The translations under genes were made by a program, and so were the position numbers. Source: Schaalia suimastitidis DSM 15538 (lineage in GTDB: Bacteria; Actinomycetota; Actinomycetes; Actinomycetales; Actinomycetaceae). From it: a stretch of DNA of 64,000 bases. The notes below the pieces were generated by a model. That model saw nothing but the letters and a program-made list of their open reading frames with translations, had not been told where the DNA came from and did no database searches. Where the stretch lies: NCBI RefSeq assembly GCF_000429105.1, contig NZ_AUBF01000006.1, forward strand, positions 248,001 through 312,000. The letters run 5' to 3'. Position 1 is the stretch's first letter. Every line of letters begins with the position of its first letter. This document shows, in pieces, positions 17,137 through 26,081 of this stretch.

Positions 17137-18603
17137 ATGGCAACGACTCGCCGCCCCAGGATTGACGTCTCCGGCAGAAATATGCCGACCCGTAACCAAA
17201 AGAAGGGGGCGGGTCCTCTTGGCATCACAGGGCTCACCTGGCCCAAACTCATCGGACGCATCGGCGCAGTCCTAGCCCTGGTCACATGCCTATTTATCGA
17301 ACTACCTGGCCTTGATGCGGCAGGTACGCGCATGTTTGGCATCTTCCTTATGGCCATCATGCTGTGGGTCACTGAAGCCATTCCCCTGGCTGCCACCGCG
17401 GTGCTGGTGATCTTCCTTGAGGTACTCCTTATCTCCAACCAAGCACTCCTGCCGGTTGCGGAAGAAGCACCAAAAGCCACCACCTTCTTCGGAGCCTTGG
17501 CAAACCCCGTCATTATCCTTTTCCTCGGTGGCTTTATGCTTGCTGACGGTGCTTCGAAATACAAGGTCGACCGGGCGCTTTCAGCACTGCTTCTTCGTCC
17601 CTTTCTTGGCAGCCCCCGCATGACACTGATGGGCATCATGCTGATTACCGCCCTCATGAGCATGTTTATGTCCAATACGGCCACAACCGCCACGATGTTC
17701 GCCGTCATGATGCCAGTCATTATGGCTCTGCCCGAAGGGAAGGCACGCACCGGTATCGCCCTGTCAATCCCGGTTGCCGCCAATGTTGGAGGTATGGGTA
17801 CGCCTGTAGGCACCCCGCCTAATGCCATTGCTCTGGGTGCACTGGAAAATGTCGGCATCACAGTGTCGTTCCTTGACTGGATGCTTGCTGCAGTGCCAAT
17901 GATGCTCATTACCCTGGCAGTATCCTGGTTCTTCATTGTGTGGCGATACATTCCAGCGGACGCACAATTCACTGTTGACACCTCAGCAAAATTTGAAACC
18001 GGCCGTAACCCGATGATTTTCTACATCGTGGCTGGCATTACCTTGGCGCTGTGGATGACCGAACCACTCCACGGCATCTCATCCAACACTGTCGGTTTCC
18101 TGCCGGTCGTTGCATTGCTCGTCCTCAACGTCATGGATGGCGGCGACGTGAAGGCCCTTGACTGGCCGGTGTTGTGGCTAGTGGCAGGTGGTATCGCACT
18201 CGGCGCAGGCGTTGGCGCCACCGGCCTGGATGTCTGGCTCATCGGCTCTATTCAATGGAGTGCCGTCCCCACTGCACTCCTCATCCTTGTCCTTGCCCTT
18301 GTCGGATGGGTCGTATCCAACGTCATTTCCCATTCCGCCTCGGCAAACCTTCTTGTGCCTATGGGCATTGGCTTGGCAACGACGATCGGCACTTCCTCGA
18401 TGGAGGCAGCGGTTGTCCTTGCCCTGGGTTGTTCGTTGGGTATGTGTCTGCCTATTTCCACTCCACCCAATGCCATCGCCTACGCCACGGGCACAACTCC
18501 CACGAAGGAAATGGCAATCGTTGGCACTGTTGTCGGCGTTGTGGGTGTCCTCTTGCTGGCCTTCTTCGCCCCTTGGACCTGGGAACTCATGGGGCTGATG
18601 TAA
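17137..18603 (+). CDS. SLC13/DASS-family anion:sodium symporter
   Basis: The protein imports a small divalent anion, probably a dicarboxylate or tricarboxylate (or sulfate), with sodium. The 488-residue product has about 11-12 hydrophobic segments. It also has both family signatures: SNTATTATM with GTPPNAIA in the first half, and SHSASANLLVPMG with STPPNAIAYATG in the second half. These are the paired Ser-Asn-Thr and Pro-Pro-Asn substrate/ion hairpins, with the second SNT changed to SHSAS. The ATG has GAGG upstream. The kinase gene begins at the very next base after the stop codon, so transporter and sensor are translationally coupled. The substrate cannot be fixed from sequence; the regulator pair suggests it is sensed. 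Confidence 0.9.
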   Translation: MATTRRPRIDVSGRNMPTRNQKKGAGPLGITGLTWPKLIGRIGAVLALVTCLFIELPGLDAAGTRMFGIFLMAIMLWVTEAIPLAATAVLVIFLEVLLISNQALLPVAEEAPKATTFFGALANPVIILFLGGFMLADGASKYKVDRALSALLLRPFLGSPRMTLMGIMLITALMSMFMSNTATTATMFAVMMPVIMALPEGKARTGIALSIPVAANVGGMGTPVGTPPNAIALGALENVGITVSFLDWMLAAVPMMLITLAVSWFFIVWRYIPADAQFTVDTSAKFETGRNPMIFYIVAGITLALWMTEPLHGISSNTVGFLPVVALLVLNVMDGGDVKALDWPVLWLVAGGIALGAGVGATGLDVWLIGSIQWSAVPTALLILVLALVGWVVSNVISHSASANLLVPMGIGLATTIGTSSMEAAVVLALGCSLGMCLPISTPPNAIAYATGTTPTKEMAIVGTVVGVVGVLLLAFFAPWTWELMGLM

Positions 18604-20652
18604 ATGCATGCCTCTACCACCCCCAACGGCGCCACCGAAGAGGCATGGAGGCGGACCTACACGCTACGAGGCGGACATAAGACAGGCTGCGCTGTCCACG
18701 TTCTCGTCATTGGTGACGATTCGAAGGATATTGCCCGCGCACTCACTCGCGATATGGCTCAGGCCTTTCCAAATCTCTGCCTTGACCACATCGACAACGC
18801 CGCTGATATCGCCGACTACAATGCGAGCCTTGGGCCAGCCGATCACGTGGTCCTCGGCCTGATCACTAGCGCAACCAGTAACATAGATCCGGTTTTGGAA
18901 AGCCTCACAGGACTGCCAATACTGGAGTTCACGAAGTGGCTGGTTGTCACCGTTGAGGAGACCCACTCAGACCTCAGTGTCGCCATGTCGTCGGGCCGAC
19001 TCGCCTCGGTGGTGACGCGCCCATGGACGGTGCCGGTACTGCTGGGGCAGGCATACTCGGTGATGGTCCAATACCTGCAAGCAGAGGGCAGAAGCCCCGA
19101 ACAAATCCTTGAACTGATTGGGCCACCGCCAGAAACGGCGGTACAAGGTCCGCTGCTTGAAGGCCTCGACAAATCTGAAACACAGGTAGTACGCGACCTC
19201 CTTGAAGGCGTCGAACGGGTGATTGGCCGCAGGCCACGCCTTGTGGTGCCTGCCGGAACGGAACTGACCCGTCAAGGCAGCCCAGTGTCGGCGGTATACC
19301 TGGTTTTGGAGGGGCACGTGAGTTTACATCGTGATTCTGTGCGCGGTGAAGTACTTGCACACCATGCCACCTCCGGCCCTCTGATTGGTCTGGTGTCGCT
19401 TGCACGCAATGAGGACGCCTTCTTCACTTCCGTCACCACCACACCGGCTCGTGTCGTCCGACTGACCAATGAGCAGTTGCAACTGGCCCTTGACGAAGAA
19501 CCTGAACTGTCACGCACATTGACGGCGCTGACGATCCAGTCCCTGACCCGTCGCCTGATGCGCGCCGAGGACCTGCACCTCGAAAATGCGACCCTTGCTG
19601 AAGATCTGGAAAAAGAGCGGGTACAGCTAGCCAAAACCCTTGCTGCCCTTGAAGCCACGCGCGAAGAGCTAGTTGAACGCACACGTTTTGCGATGCTTGG
19701 TGAACTATCGGCGGGTATTGCCCACGAACTCAACAACCCGGTCACCGCCCTGGTCCGTTCTGCCGAGCACCTCGCGGAAGATATTAAAGCGCTCTTGGAA
19801 GCCTCACCGCAGCTGGAGGCCTCGCGCCAGGCGCTGGTGGCGGCCTTGGAGGCGACGCCGCGTTCGACATCAGTGGAACGTCAACAGGTAGCTGACCTCG
19901 TACCGATCGTGGGGGATCGACAATTGGCCAGGCGCCTCGTGCGTGCCGGTATCGTCGATCCGCGTCAGGCAGCGGACTATGCTAAAGGAAAGAATGCGGA
20001 CCGTCTTGCTGCCATTGAATCTGGGGCGCGGGCAGGCTCTTCTCTACGCGCCGCGCTGGCAGCAGGGGAGCGAGTCATTGAATTGACGCAGTCCCTGAAA
20101 GGTTATGCGCGCCCTGACGCTGACGAGATGCGGCCGGTGGATGTACGCGAAGGCCTCGATGACGTGTTGCGTCTGACGAAACATCGCCTGCGAGGTATTG
20201 AAGTTGAATGCGATTATGCTGATGTGCCGCTTGTGCGCGCTCATCCAGGTAAATTGCAGCAGGTGTGGACGAATCTGCTGGTCAATGCTGCTGAGGCCTT
20301 GGACGATGAAGCAGAAGATGTGCGCACGCGTGCCGACGAAGCCTCCGGTGATGCTTCATTGCCCAGACCAGCCAGAGGCGACCATGCGCCAGCCATCACG
20401 GCGAGTGTTTTGCCCGTCGGGAATAACGTTGTGGTTGAGATACACGACAATGGCCCCGGTATCCCCACAGAATTACTTGACAAAATTTTTGAACCGCATT
20501 TCACCACAAAAGCTGGACGTGTGCGTTACGGCTTGGGAATGGGGATGTCGATTTCGCGTTCGATTGTCGCTGATATCGGTGGGTCGATGACGATCTGTTC
20601 TTCACCTGGGGATACGCGCATACGGGTGTCGATCCCCGCCCTCGGGAACTGA
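18604..20652 (+). CDS. Hybrid sensor histidine kinase with cNMP-binding-type domain
   Basis: The 682-residue cytoplasmic kinase has no membrane segment. Residues about 30-155 look like a divergent receiver-like fold (VHVLVIGDDSKDIARAL). A Crp-like cyclic-nucleotide-binding-type domain follows at about 205-310 (PAGTELTRQGSPVSAVYLVL, then EGHVSL). A short coiled coil precedes the phospho-acceptor H-box MLGELSAGIAHELNNP, with His374. The ATPase domain has NLLVNAAEALDD (N-box), IHDNGPGIP (G1), KIFEPHFTT (F-box) and GLGMGMSIS (G2). An insert of about 100 residues, rich in Ala, separates the H-box helix from the rest. It directly follows the SLC13 gene and precedes a receiver-only gene. The signal is unknown; the binding pocket may respond to a nucleotide or a metabolite of the imported anion. 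Confidence 0.88.
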   Translation: MHASTTPNGATEEAWRRTYTLRGGHKTGCAVHVLVIGDDSKDIARALTRDMAQAFPNLCLDHIDNAADIADYNASLGPADHVVLGLITSATSNIDPVLESLTGLPILEFTKWLVVTVEETHSDLSVAMSSGRLASVVTRPWTVPVLLGQAYSVMVQYLQAEGRSPEQILELIGPPPETAVQGPLLEGLDKSETQVVRDLLEGVERVIGRRPRLVVPAGTELTRQGSPVSAVYLVLEGHVSLHRDSVRGEVLAHHATSGPLIGLVSLARNEDAFFTSVTTTPARVVRLTNEQLQLALDEEPELSRTLTALTIQSLTRRLMRAEDLHLENATLAEDLEKERVQLAKTLAALEATREELVERTRFAMLGELSAGIAHELNNPVTALVRSAEHLAEDIKALLEASPQLEASRQALVAALEATPRSTSVERQQVADLVPIVGDRQLARRLVRAGIVDPRQAADYAKGKNADRLAAIESGARAGSSLRAALAAGERVIELTQSLKGYARPDADEMRPVDVREGLDDVLRLTKHRLRGIEVECDYADVPLVRAHPGKLQQVWTNLLVNAAEALDDEAEDVRTRADEASGDASLPRPARGDHAPAITASVLPVGNNVVVEIHDNGPGIPTELLDKIFEPHFTTKAGRVRYGLGMGMSISRSIVADIGGSMTICSSPGDTRIRVSIPALGN

Positions 20653-20742
20653 AGGAGATCAGGTGTTGGCAAAGAATTACATGTCTCAAAGTAATGGCGA
20701 AAAAGGTCCAGGTGAGGTATCAATGACTCAGGAGGTGCAACG

Positions 20743-21213
20743 ATGACTTTGACAATACTGTCTTTGGAAGACGAAGCCGAGGTGCGAGACGCCCTAGAAC
20801 GCGATTTGGAAGCCTTCTGGTCGCATATCCGTTTGGAAACAGCCGAAGATGTTGATGACGCGTGGGCAGCCCTAGAGTCGGTGCTCGCCGATGGCGACGA
20901 ATTAGCGCTCGTCCTGTCAGATCATCGCTTGCCGGGCCGCAGCGGTGTCGATTTCCTTGTTGAGCTTGCTGGGGATCCTCGTTTTGAGGGTGTGCGCACT
21001 GTATTGGTCACCGGTCAAGCAGATCAGGATGACACGATCCGGGCGCTCAACCAGGCAGGTCTGGATCATTACATTGCCAAACCGTGGCAAAGTGAAGATC
21101 TGGTGGCTGTGGTACGTGACCAGCTGACAAGCTACGTCATTGACCGAGGCATTTCGCCGCTTCCGTACCTTCCTGTCCTTGACGGGGTGCGCGCCATGGA
21201 GGCTCTGCGTTAA
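20743..21213 (+). CDS. Receiver-only response regulator
   Basis: The 156-residue protein is a single receiver domain. It has the acidic pair LEDEAE near residue 7-12, the phospho-acceptor Asp60 in LSDHRLPGRSG, VLVTGQ with the switch Thr, and Lys113 in YIAKPW. About 30 extra residues follow with no DNA-binding or enzymatic output domain. An AGGAGGT site 7 bases before the ATG is the strongest in the window. It follows the histidine kinase by 90 bases and is its evident partner. Output is probably by protein-protein interaction, or as a phosphate relay to another factor; no target is visible in the window. Confidence 0.9.
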   Translation: MTLTILSLEDEAEVRDALERDLEAFWSHIRLETAEDVDDAWAALESVLADGDELALVLSDHRLPGRSGVDFLVELAGDPRFEGVRTVLVTGQADQDDTIRALNQAGLDHYIAKPWQSEDLVAVVRDQLTSYVIDRGISPLPYLPVLDGVRAMEALR

Positions 21214-21259
21214 GAACAGACCCCTCCCGGTGCTGGTAAATATGGTGAACACGAGGGGT

Positions 21260-21799
21260 TCAAAGGGCTGTACCTTTTGTAGGCACATGGAGGTCTGACA
21301 GATCGGCACCTTCATGTGCCAACAGGCGCATTTTCGTTTCGATTCCGCCAGCGTATCCAGTAAGGCTGCCGTTGGCCCCCACAACTCGGTGACACGGGAT
21401 AATGATGGAAATGGGATTATGTGCCACTGCGCCGCCTACAGCCTGGCTGGACATAGATATTCGTCCACTCTGGGATGCCACTGCGCGGGCAAGTGCCCCG
21501 TAGGTGATGACTGAGCCATAGGGTATCTGGCATAGACGCCTCCATATCCGTTGTCGAAACTCTGTCCCGATGAGGTGCAGCGGCAATTCAGACGGATGAG
21601 GTTTTTCGTGAGCGAAGTAGCGCTCTAGCCATTCTTGTGTAATGGAAAAGATCGGAAGATTATCGTTTGGGCTAAGTTCTTTCAGTACTGCGGCGCCGAA
21701 ATGTTTTTGGCCTTTTAACCACAGCCCAATGAGTCGGTCCCCATCACTACCAAGTGTGAGTTCTCCCAGAGGAGACAGGTAAGTCGTTGAGTAGTACAT
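21260..21799 (-). CDS. ogt: Methylated-DNA-protein-cysteine methyltransferase (Ogt)
   Basis: The protein repairs O6-alkylguanine by transferring the alkyl group to its own cysteine. The 179-residue length fits Ogt. The acceptor is Cys136 in IIPCHRVVGANGSLTGYAGG, the diagnostic motif, and RIWRRLCQIPYGSVITYG precedes it. The ATG at 21799 begins MYYSTTYLSPLGELTLG, which is typical. It converges on the response regulator gene with 46 bases between the stops, where a weak stem (21220-21226 with 21253-21259) could act as terminator. Confidence 0.95.
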   Translation of the reverse strand: MYYSTTYLSPLGELTLGSDGDRLIGLWLKGQKHFGAAVLKELSPNDNLPIFSITQEWLERYFAHEKPHPSELPLHLIGTEFRQRIWRRLCQIPYGSVITYGALARAVASQSGRISMSSQAVGGAVAHNPISIIIPCHRVVGANGSLTGYAGGIETKMRLLAHEGADLSDLHVPTKGTAL

Positions 21800-21991
21800 G
21801 TTTCATTCGCCTCACGAAGTATCCCGTAGGTAAAGCCTAGAGTTTCTCTATCGCAGGTGCCACCGTACCGCCGTATTCGATGGGCCTTGGCTGAGCAAGT
21901 AGGAAAATACGTGATCGCATCATCCCATGCGTCACTTCACGGCAGTTGCGATCGCCTCCATCCGACATGCGATCGTCGACTTGCAGCGCAA

Positions 21992-22005
21992 TGCAATCGG
22001 TTGCG
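21992..22005. promoter_or_regulatory. LacI-type operator-like site upstream of the ribokinase gene
   Basis: GCAATCGGTTGC (21993-22004) is an inverted repeat of GCAA/TTGC around a CG-containing centre, the usual LacI-family layout. A related half-site (TGCAATCG) recurs at 23080-23090 upstream of the binding-protein gene. The LacI gene at 28897 is the likely regulator by proximity. Confidence 0.45.
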
Positions 22006-22076
22006 TTAGTGTGATGGGGTACGAGGCGATGGCGCTTTGAGTACCAACAGAAACGCAGCAAGGGAGCGTGGCATCT

Positions 22077-23012
22077 ATGGATATTGCAGTCGTCGGATCA
22101 AATAACGTTGATCTCATCACGTATATCACGCGTATGCCTGTTGAAGGCGAAACAATTGAAGCACCTGATTTTGCGATTGGTTGCGGCGGTAAAGGCTCGA
22201 ACCAAGCGGTTGCTGCCGCACGCCTCGGCTCTGAGGTGCTGATGGTCACCTGCGTAGGCGATGACGCATTCGCAACAATGACCCTGGACAATTACAAGGC
22301 AAATGGCATCTCGACAGACTATGTGAAACAGGTGCCCGGGACCTCAGGCGTTGCCCCGATATTTGTCGACCCTGAGGCGCATAACAGCATCATTATCGTT
22401 AAAGGGGCAAATGCGGGTCTCAAGCCTGAGGATCTTCGTCAGGCGGCACCGGCCATTGCGGAGTGCCGACTCCTTGTCCTTCAACTGGAAATCGACATGG
22501 ATACCACTCATGCGGCCATTGATCTTGGCTACGAACTGGGTGTGCCGGTCCTGCTTAACCCAGCACCTGCCAATGCTGCCCTTGACGTGGAACGGCTATC
22601 AAAATGTGAATTCTTGGTGCCCAATGAAACAGAATTGGCACTGCTGACATCCATGCCTGTGGAAACCGACGATGAGGTACGCGCTGCCGCCACGACACTT
22701 CTTGATCGGGGTTGTCGACATGTCATCGTGACTATGGGCAAACGCGGTGTGATGTGCCTGAGCCGCTCCGAAAATGGGTGCGACGTTGATCAGATCTTCG
22801 TCGAATCGGTGTCGGTGGATGCTGTTGATACCAGCGGCGCCGGGGATGCCTTTATTGGGTGTTTTGCGCACTGTTATGCGCGCGGCGACAGCCTCAAACA
22901 AGCGCTCCGTCAGGCTAATGCCTATGCAGCATATTCGGTGACGGCACGCGGAACGCAGCTGTCTTACCCCGATGGTGCAACCTTTGCGCAATGGCAGCAA
23001 GCGCGCCAATAG
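22077..23012 (+). CDS. rbsK: Ribokinase-like PfkB-family sugar kinase
   Basis: The enzyme phosphorylates ribose or a related sugar with ATP. The 311-residue product has the N-terminal PfkB signature GCGGKGSNQAVAAARLG. The C-terminal signature DTSGAGDAFIGCFAH contains the catalytic Asp in GAGD, and NPAPANA is typical of ribokinase. The ATG at 22077 is chosen because AGGGAG lies 10 bases upstream; a GTG three codons earlier is too close to it. It heads a plus-strand set with an ABC importer and an RpiB-like isomerase, separated from the binding protein by a 298-base gap with operator-like repeats. Substrate is ribose by family but could differ, given the atypical isomerase downstream. Confidence 0.88.
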   Translation: MDIAVVGSNNVDLITYITRMPVEGETIEAPDFAIGCGGKGSNQAVAAARLGSEVLMVTCVGDDAFATMTLDNYKANGISTDYVKQVPGTSGVAPIFVDPEAHNSIIIVKGANAGLKPEDLRQAAPAIAECRLLVLQLEIDMDTTHAAIDLGYELGVPVLLNPAPANAALDVERLSKCEFLVPNETELALLTSMPVETDDEVRAAATTLLDRGCRHVIVTMGKRGVMCLSRSENGCDVDQIFVESVSVDAVDTSGAGDAFIGCFAHCYARGDSLKQALRQANAYAAYSVTARGTQLSYPDGATFAQWQQARQ

Positions 23013-23079
23013 GTGAGGCTGCGCGCTGATTGTCGAGGCAGTGGTGGGGTGTGCGCTCTGTTGTTTCGCACGCCAATGG

Positions 23080-23263
23080 TAACGATTGCATAACCATCGC
23101 GTAGTTGTGAGACGCAATGAGCACAAAGTGTTGTAGTGTCGGTGTTAACGAAGTTGATCGGCAGCTGCGGTGCGCTAACGACGGTGCGTCGCGGAGTGCG
23201 AATCCAACGCAGGACATCGTATTCGCCGACCTTAGGATGCATGTGCCACCTGCGCATATGCGC
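23080..23263 (+). promoter_or_regulatory. Operator-like repeats upstream of the binding-protein gene
   Basis: TAACGATTGCA at 23080-23090 (reverse TGCAATCGTTA) shares the half-site seen before rbsK. GCGCATATGCGC at 23252-23263 is a perfect 12-base palindrome 48 bases before the start codon. Together they suggest control of the importer operon from its own promoter. No clear -35/-10 pair was found. Confidence 0.35.
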
Positions 23264-23310
23264 CACTCGTTGACCATCCATCAACGTCGATGTGTACAGG
23301 GAGATAATCC

Positions 23311-24363
23311 ATGAAGTCACGTAGCCTAGCCAGCAGTGCAATCGTTCTCACTGCAGCGGTTGGTCTGGCACTATCCGCATGTTCATCCGGTGGTACCACC
23401 ACCGACACCGCAACCACCACAACGCAGGGCAGCAGCGACAAGAACTACACCATCGCTATCGTCCCCAAGGACGCCACCAACCCCTGGTTCGTCCGCATGG
23501 AAGAAGGCGTCAAGCGCTACGCAGAAGAAACAGGCCTCAACGTATACCAAAAGGGTCCAGCTGAAACCGACGCCACCATGCAGGCACAGGTCATCCAAGA
23601 CCTCATTGCTCAAGGTGTTGACGCCATCGGCGTCGTACCCGTTGACCCAGGCGCACTGGAACCCGTCCTCAAGGAAGCCATGGACGCAGGTATCGTCGTG
23701 GTCACCCACGAAGGCGCCTCCCAAGAGAACACGATATACGACATCGAAGCCTTCAATAACACCGCCTATGGCGCCTTCATTATGGACAACCTCGCCACAG
23801 CAATGGGCGAAGAAGGCGTGTACACCACCATGGTTGGCCACGTCACCAACGCTTCCCACAACGAATGGGCTGATGGTGGCGTCGCACACGCCAAAGAAGC
23901 CTACCCAAATATGACCCTGCTGGAAGCAGAGCCTCGCGTCGAATCCCAGGATAACGGCGAAACAGCCTACCAAGTCGCCAAGGAGCTCCTGAAGAAATAC
24001 CCCGAACTTAAGGGCATCATGGGCACCTCCTCCTTCGACGCCCCTGGCGTTGCCCGCGCCATCGAAGAACTTGGTCTCAAAGGCAAGGTCTTCACGGCTG
24101 GTACCGGTATGCCTGCCGCCAACAAGCAGATCCTTGTCGACGGCTCGGTGTCCGCACTGACTCTGTGGGATCCCGCTGACGCCGGCTACGCAATGTGCGC
24201 GCTAGCGACCAAGATCCTCAACGGCGAGACAATCGAAGATGGTGTCAACCTGGGTGTCACCGGTTACGAATCCATGAAGTTCGCTGAAGGCTCCACCAAG
24301 GTCCTTGAAGGTAATGGCTGGATCACCATCACCAAGGACAACGTCGACAGCTTCGGCTTCTAA
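23311..24363 (+). CDS. Sugar ABC transporter binding lipoprotein (LsrB/RhaS-like)
   Basis: This extracytoplasmic lipoprotein delivers a sugar to the permeases encoded downstream. The 350-residue product has a lipobox LSAC with Cys24, a Ser/Gly/Thr linker, and the type I periplasmic-binding fold. Sequence features such as IAIVPKDATNPWFVRMEEG, QVIQDLIAQGVDAIGVVPVD and a C-terminal WITITKDNVDSFGF resemble the rhamnose and autoinducer-2 binding proteins (RhaS, LsrB) more than classical RbsB. GGGAG precedes the ATG. A very stable hairpin lies directly after the stop. The true ligand is uncertain: a pentose, a deoxysugar or an AI-2-like furanose are options. Confidence 0.88.
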   Translation: MKSRSLASSAIVLTAAVGLALSACSSGGTTTDTATTTTQGSSDKNYTIAIVPKDATNPWFVRMEEGVKRYAEETGLNVYQKGPAETDATMQAQVIQDLIAQGVDAIGVVPVDPGALEPVLKEAMDAGIVVVTHEGASQENTIYDIEAFNNTAYGAFIMDNLATAMGEEGVYTTMVGHVTNASHNEWADGGVAHAKEAYPNMTLLEAEPRVESQDNGETAYQVAKELLKKYPELKGIMGTSSFDAPGVARAIEELGLKGKVFTAGTGMPAANKQILVDGSVSALTLWDPADAGYAMCALATKILNGETIEDGVNLGVTGYESMKFAEGSTKVLEGNGWITITKDNVDSFGF

Positions 24364-24370
24364 ACCCCAC

Positions 24371-24401
24371 GCTCTGCCTGCCCGTATCGGGCAGGCAGAG
24401 C
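24371..24401 (+). terminator. Very stable stem-loop after the binding-protein gene
   Basis: Perfect 14-base GC-rich arms (24371-24384, 24388-24401) flank a 3-base loop 7 bases after the stop codon. There is no T-run. Such structures between binding-protein and ATPase genes usually protect the upstream message and lower downstream expression. Confidence 0.7.
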
Positions 24402-24452
24402 ACTGCCCTTCTACTTGCCGCCCTGATTCGGTTCGCCCCACACGTGCCCACA

Positions 24453-24532
24453 CCTCGACAAAACGGCGCACACCGCGCACTAGCGGACCATGTCCCACGC
24501 GGTAGCCGCCGCCTCGACAAGACGGCGCACAC
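24453..24532 (+). repeat. 21-base direct repeat in the SBP-ATPase intergenic region
   Basis: Two copies (24453-24473 and 24512-24532, 59 bases apart) are identical at 20 of 21 positions and begin CCTCGACAA. They lie between the stem-loop and the ATPase gene. No protein-coding role is visible. Confidence 0.8.
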
Positions 24533-24574
24533 GCAAGGCTCCGATCCATCCTGAGAACCAGGAGAAAGCGCTCC

Positions 24575-26080
24575 ATGGTCACACCACTGATATCGGTTAA
24601 ACACGTTTCTAAATCCTTTAAAGGTGTTCACGCCCTCAAAGACATCAATCTGGACATTGCACCCGGGGAAATCCACTGCCTCGCAGGTGAAAATGGCTCC
24701 GGAAAATCCACCCTCATTAAGGTCATATCGGGGGTTTACCAAGCTGATGAAGGAGAAATCACCATCGGCGGAAAGACGTGGACCTCACTGACACCACTCG
24801 AGGCAATTGCCGCAGGTGTCCAAGTGATTTACCAAGACTTTGCCATCTTCCCCAACCTTTCCGTGATGGAAAACCTTGCACTGAGCACCGAAGTTGCCCA
24901 GGGACGTAAATTCGTCAACTGGAAACGCTTCCGTTCCATCGCCGAAGAAGCGGCCGCAAAAATTGGCTTCCACGTCGACCTCGATGCAAAAGTGGGTGAA
25001 CTGTCGGTGGCTGACAAACAACTTGTCGCCATCTGTCGCGCATTGATGAGCGACGCAAAACTCATCATTATGGACGAGCCAACAACAGCGCTGACAAAAC
25101 GCGAAGTTGCCGCACTCTTCGACATCATTCTTCAACTGCAACAACGTGGTATCGCCATCCTTTTTGTCAGCCATAAACTCGAAGAAGTCTTTGAAATTTC
25201 CGAACGCTTCACCATTATTCGTAGCGGCGAAAAGGTCATCACCTGCCCATCGGCTGAACTTGACCGCAAATCTTTCGCTCGCCACATGACTGGCCGAGAC
25301 TTCGACGATGAACACTTTGAGGTGGGCGAACTCCCTGAAAAACCGATCCTCGAAGTCACGAAACTGACAATGGATGGCGTATTTGAGGACGTGAGTTTCG
25401 AGCTACGCAGTGGCGAAATCCTCGGTATTACCGGCCTTTTGGGGTCGGGCCGTACAGAACTTGCCCTCAGCCTATTTGGCGCCATGAAAGTCGACAGCGG
25501 CACCATCGTAGTCAAAGGCAAACAGGTTAACCTCACGTCGATACGTGACGCCATCGCTGCCGGTATCGCCTACGTACCTGAAGACCGACTGACCGAAGGT
25601 CTATTCCTTGAACGTTCCATTGGCGACAATATTGTCATTTCGGAACTGGATTCTTTCGCCGGCTTCCTTGGCACGCTCAATCGAGAGGCCATTGCTACCG
25701 AACAACGTCAGTGGGTGGACAAGCTTTCGGTGGCAACCCCCGACCCCGACAATGCAGTAAGCACACTGTCCGGTGGGAATCAACAAAAAGTGGTCCTGGC
25801 GAAATGGCTGGCCACTCACCCTGATGTCCTCATCTTGAACGGCCCCACAGTCGGTGTCGATATTGGTTCGAAGTACACCATTAATTCGATCCTCCAAGGC
25901 CTAGCCAAAGAAGGTATGGCGGTGATCGTGATCTCCGATGACATTGCTGAGGTCCTCACCAACTGTAACCGTGTACTGATCATGCGTGGCGGTCGCCTCG
26001 ATCGTGCTATTGACCCTGCCACCACCAGCGAAAAGGAACTTGCCGAAATGATGGCTGCTGACGTAGAAGGAGTGGCGTGA
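24575..26080 (+). CDS. Sugar ABC transporter ATPase (RbsA-type, two nucleotide-binding domains)
   Basis: The protein powers sugar import. The 501-residue product is a fused tandem ATPase. The first domain has Walker A GENGSGKST, a divergent signature (LSVADKQ) and Walker B LIIMDEPTT. The second has a degenerate Walker A (GLLGSGRTE), signature LSGGNQQKV and LILNGPTVGVD in place of the usual LDEPT. This asymmetry is normal for the RbsA/MglA/LsrA group. AGGAG lies upstream of the ATG. The stop codon and the next start (ATG at 26082) are one base apart, so it is coupled to the permeases. Confidence 0.95.
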   Translation: MVTPLISVKHVSKSFKGVHALKDINLDIAPGEIHCLAGENGSGKSTLIKVISGVYQADEGEITIGGKTWTSLTPLEAIAAGVQVIYQDFAIFPNLSVMENLALSTEVAQGRKFVNWKRFRSIAEEAAAKIGFHVDLDAKVGELSVADKQLVAICRALMSDAKLIIMDEPTTALTKREVAALFDIILQLQQRGIAILFVSHKLEEVFEISERFTIIRSGEKVITCPSAELDRKSFARHMTGRDFDDEHFEVGELPEKPILEVTKLTMDGVFEDVSFELRSGEILGITGLLGSGRTELALSLFGAMKVDSGTIVVKGKQVNLTSIRDAIAAGIAYVPEDRLTEGLFLERSIGDNIVISELDSFAGFLGTLNREAIATEQRQWVDKLSVATPDPDNAVSTLSGGNQQKVVLAKWLATHPDVLILNGPTVGVDIGSKYTINSILQGLAKEGMAVIVISDDIAEVLTNCNRVLIMRGGRLDRAIDPATTSEKELAEMMAADVEGVA

Positions 26081-26081
26081 C

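Noticed and set aside
17112-17981. 289-codon minus-strand open frame over the SLC13 gene
   Set aside because: It mirrors the hydrophobic helices as Met/Arg/Ser-rich sequence without any recognised domain.
21220-21259. Hairpin between the response regulator and ogt as a firm terminator
   Set aside because: The stem is only 7 bases with a 26-base loop and no T-run, so it is mentioned with ogt but not called.
24453-24532. A CRISPR-like array suggested by the repeated 21-base unit
   Set aside because: Only two copies exist, the spacing is 38 bases once, the repeat is not palindromic, and no cas gene is near.
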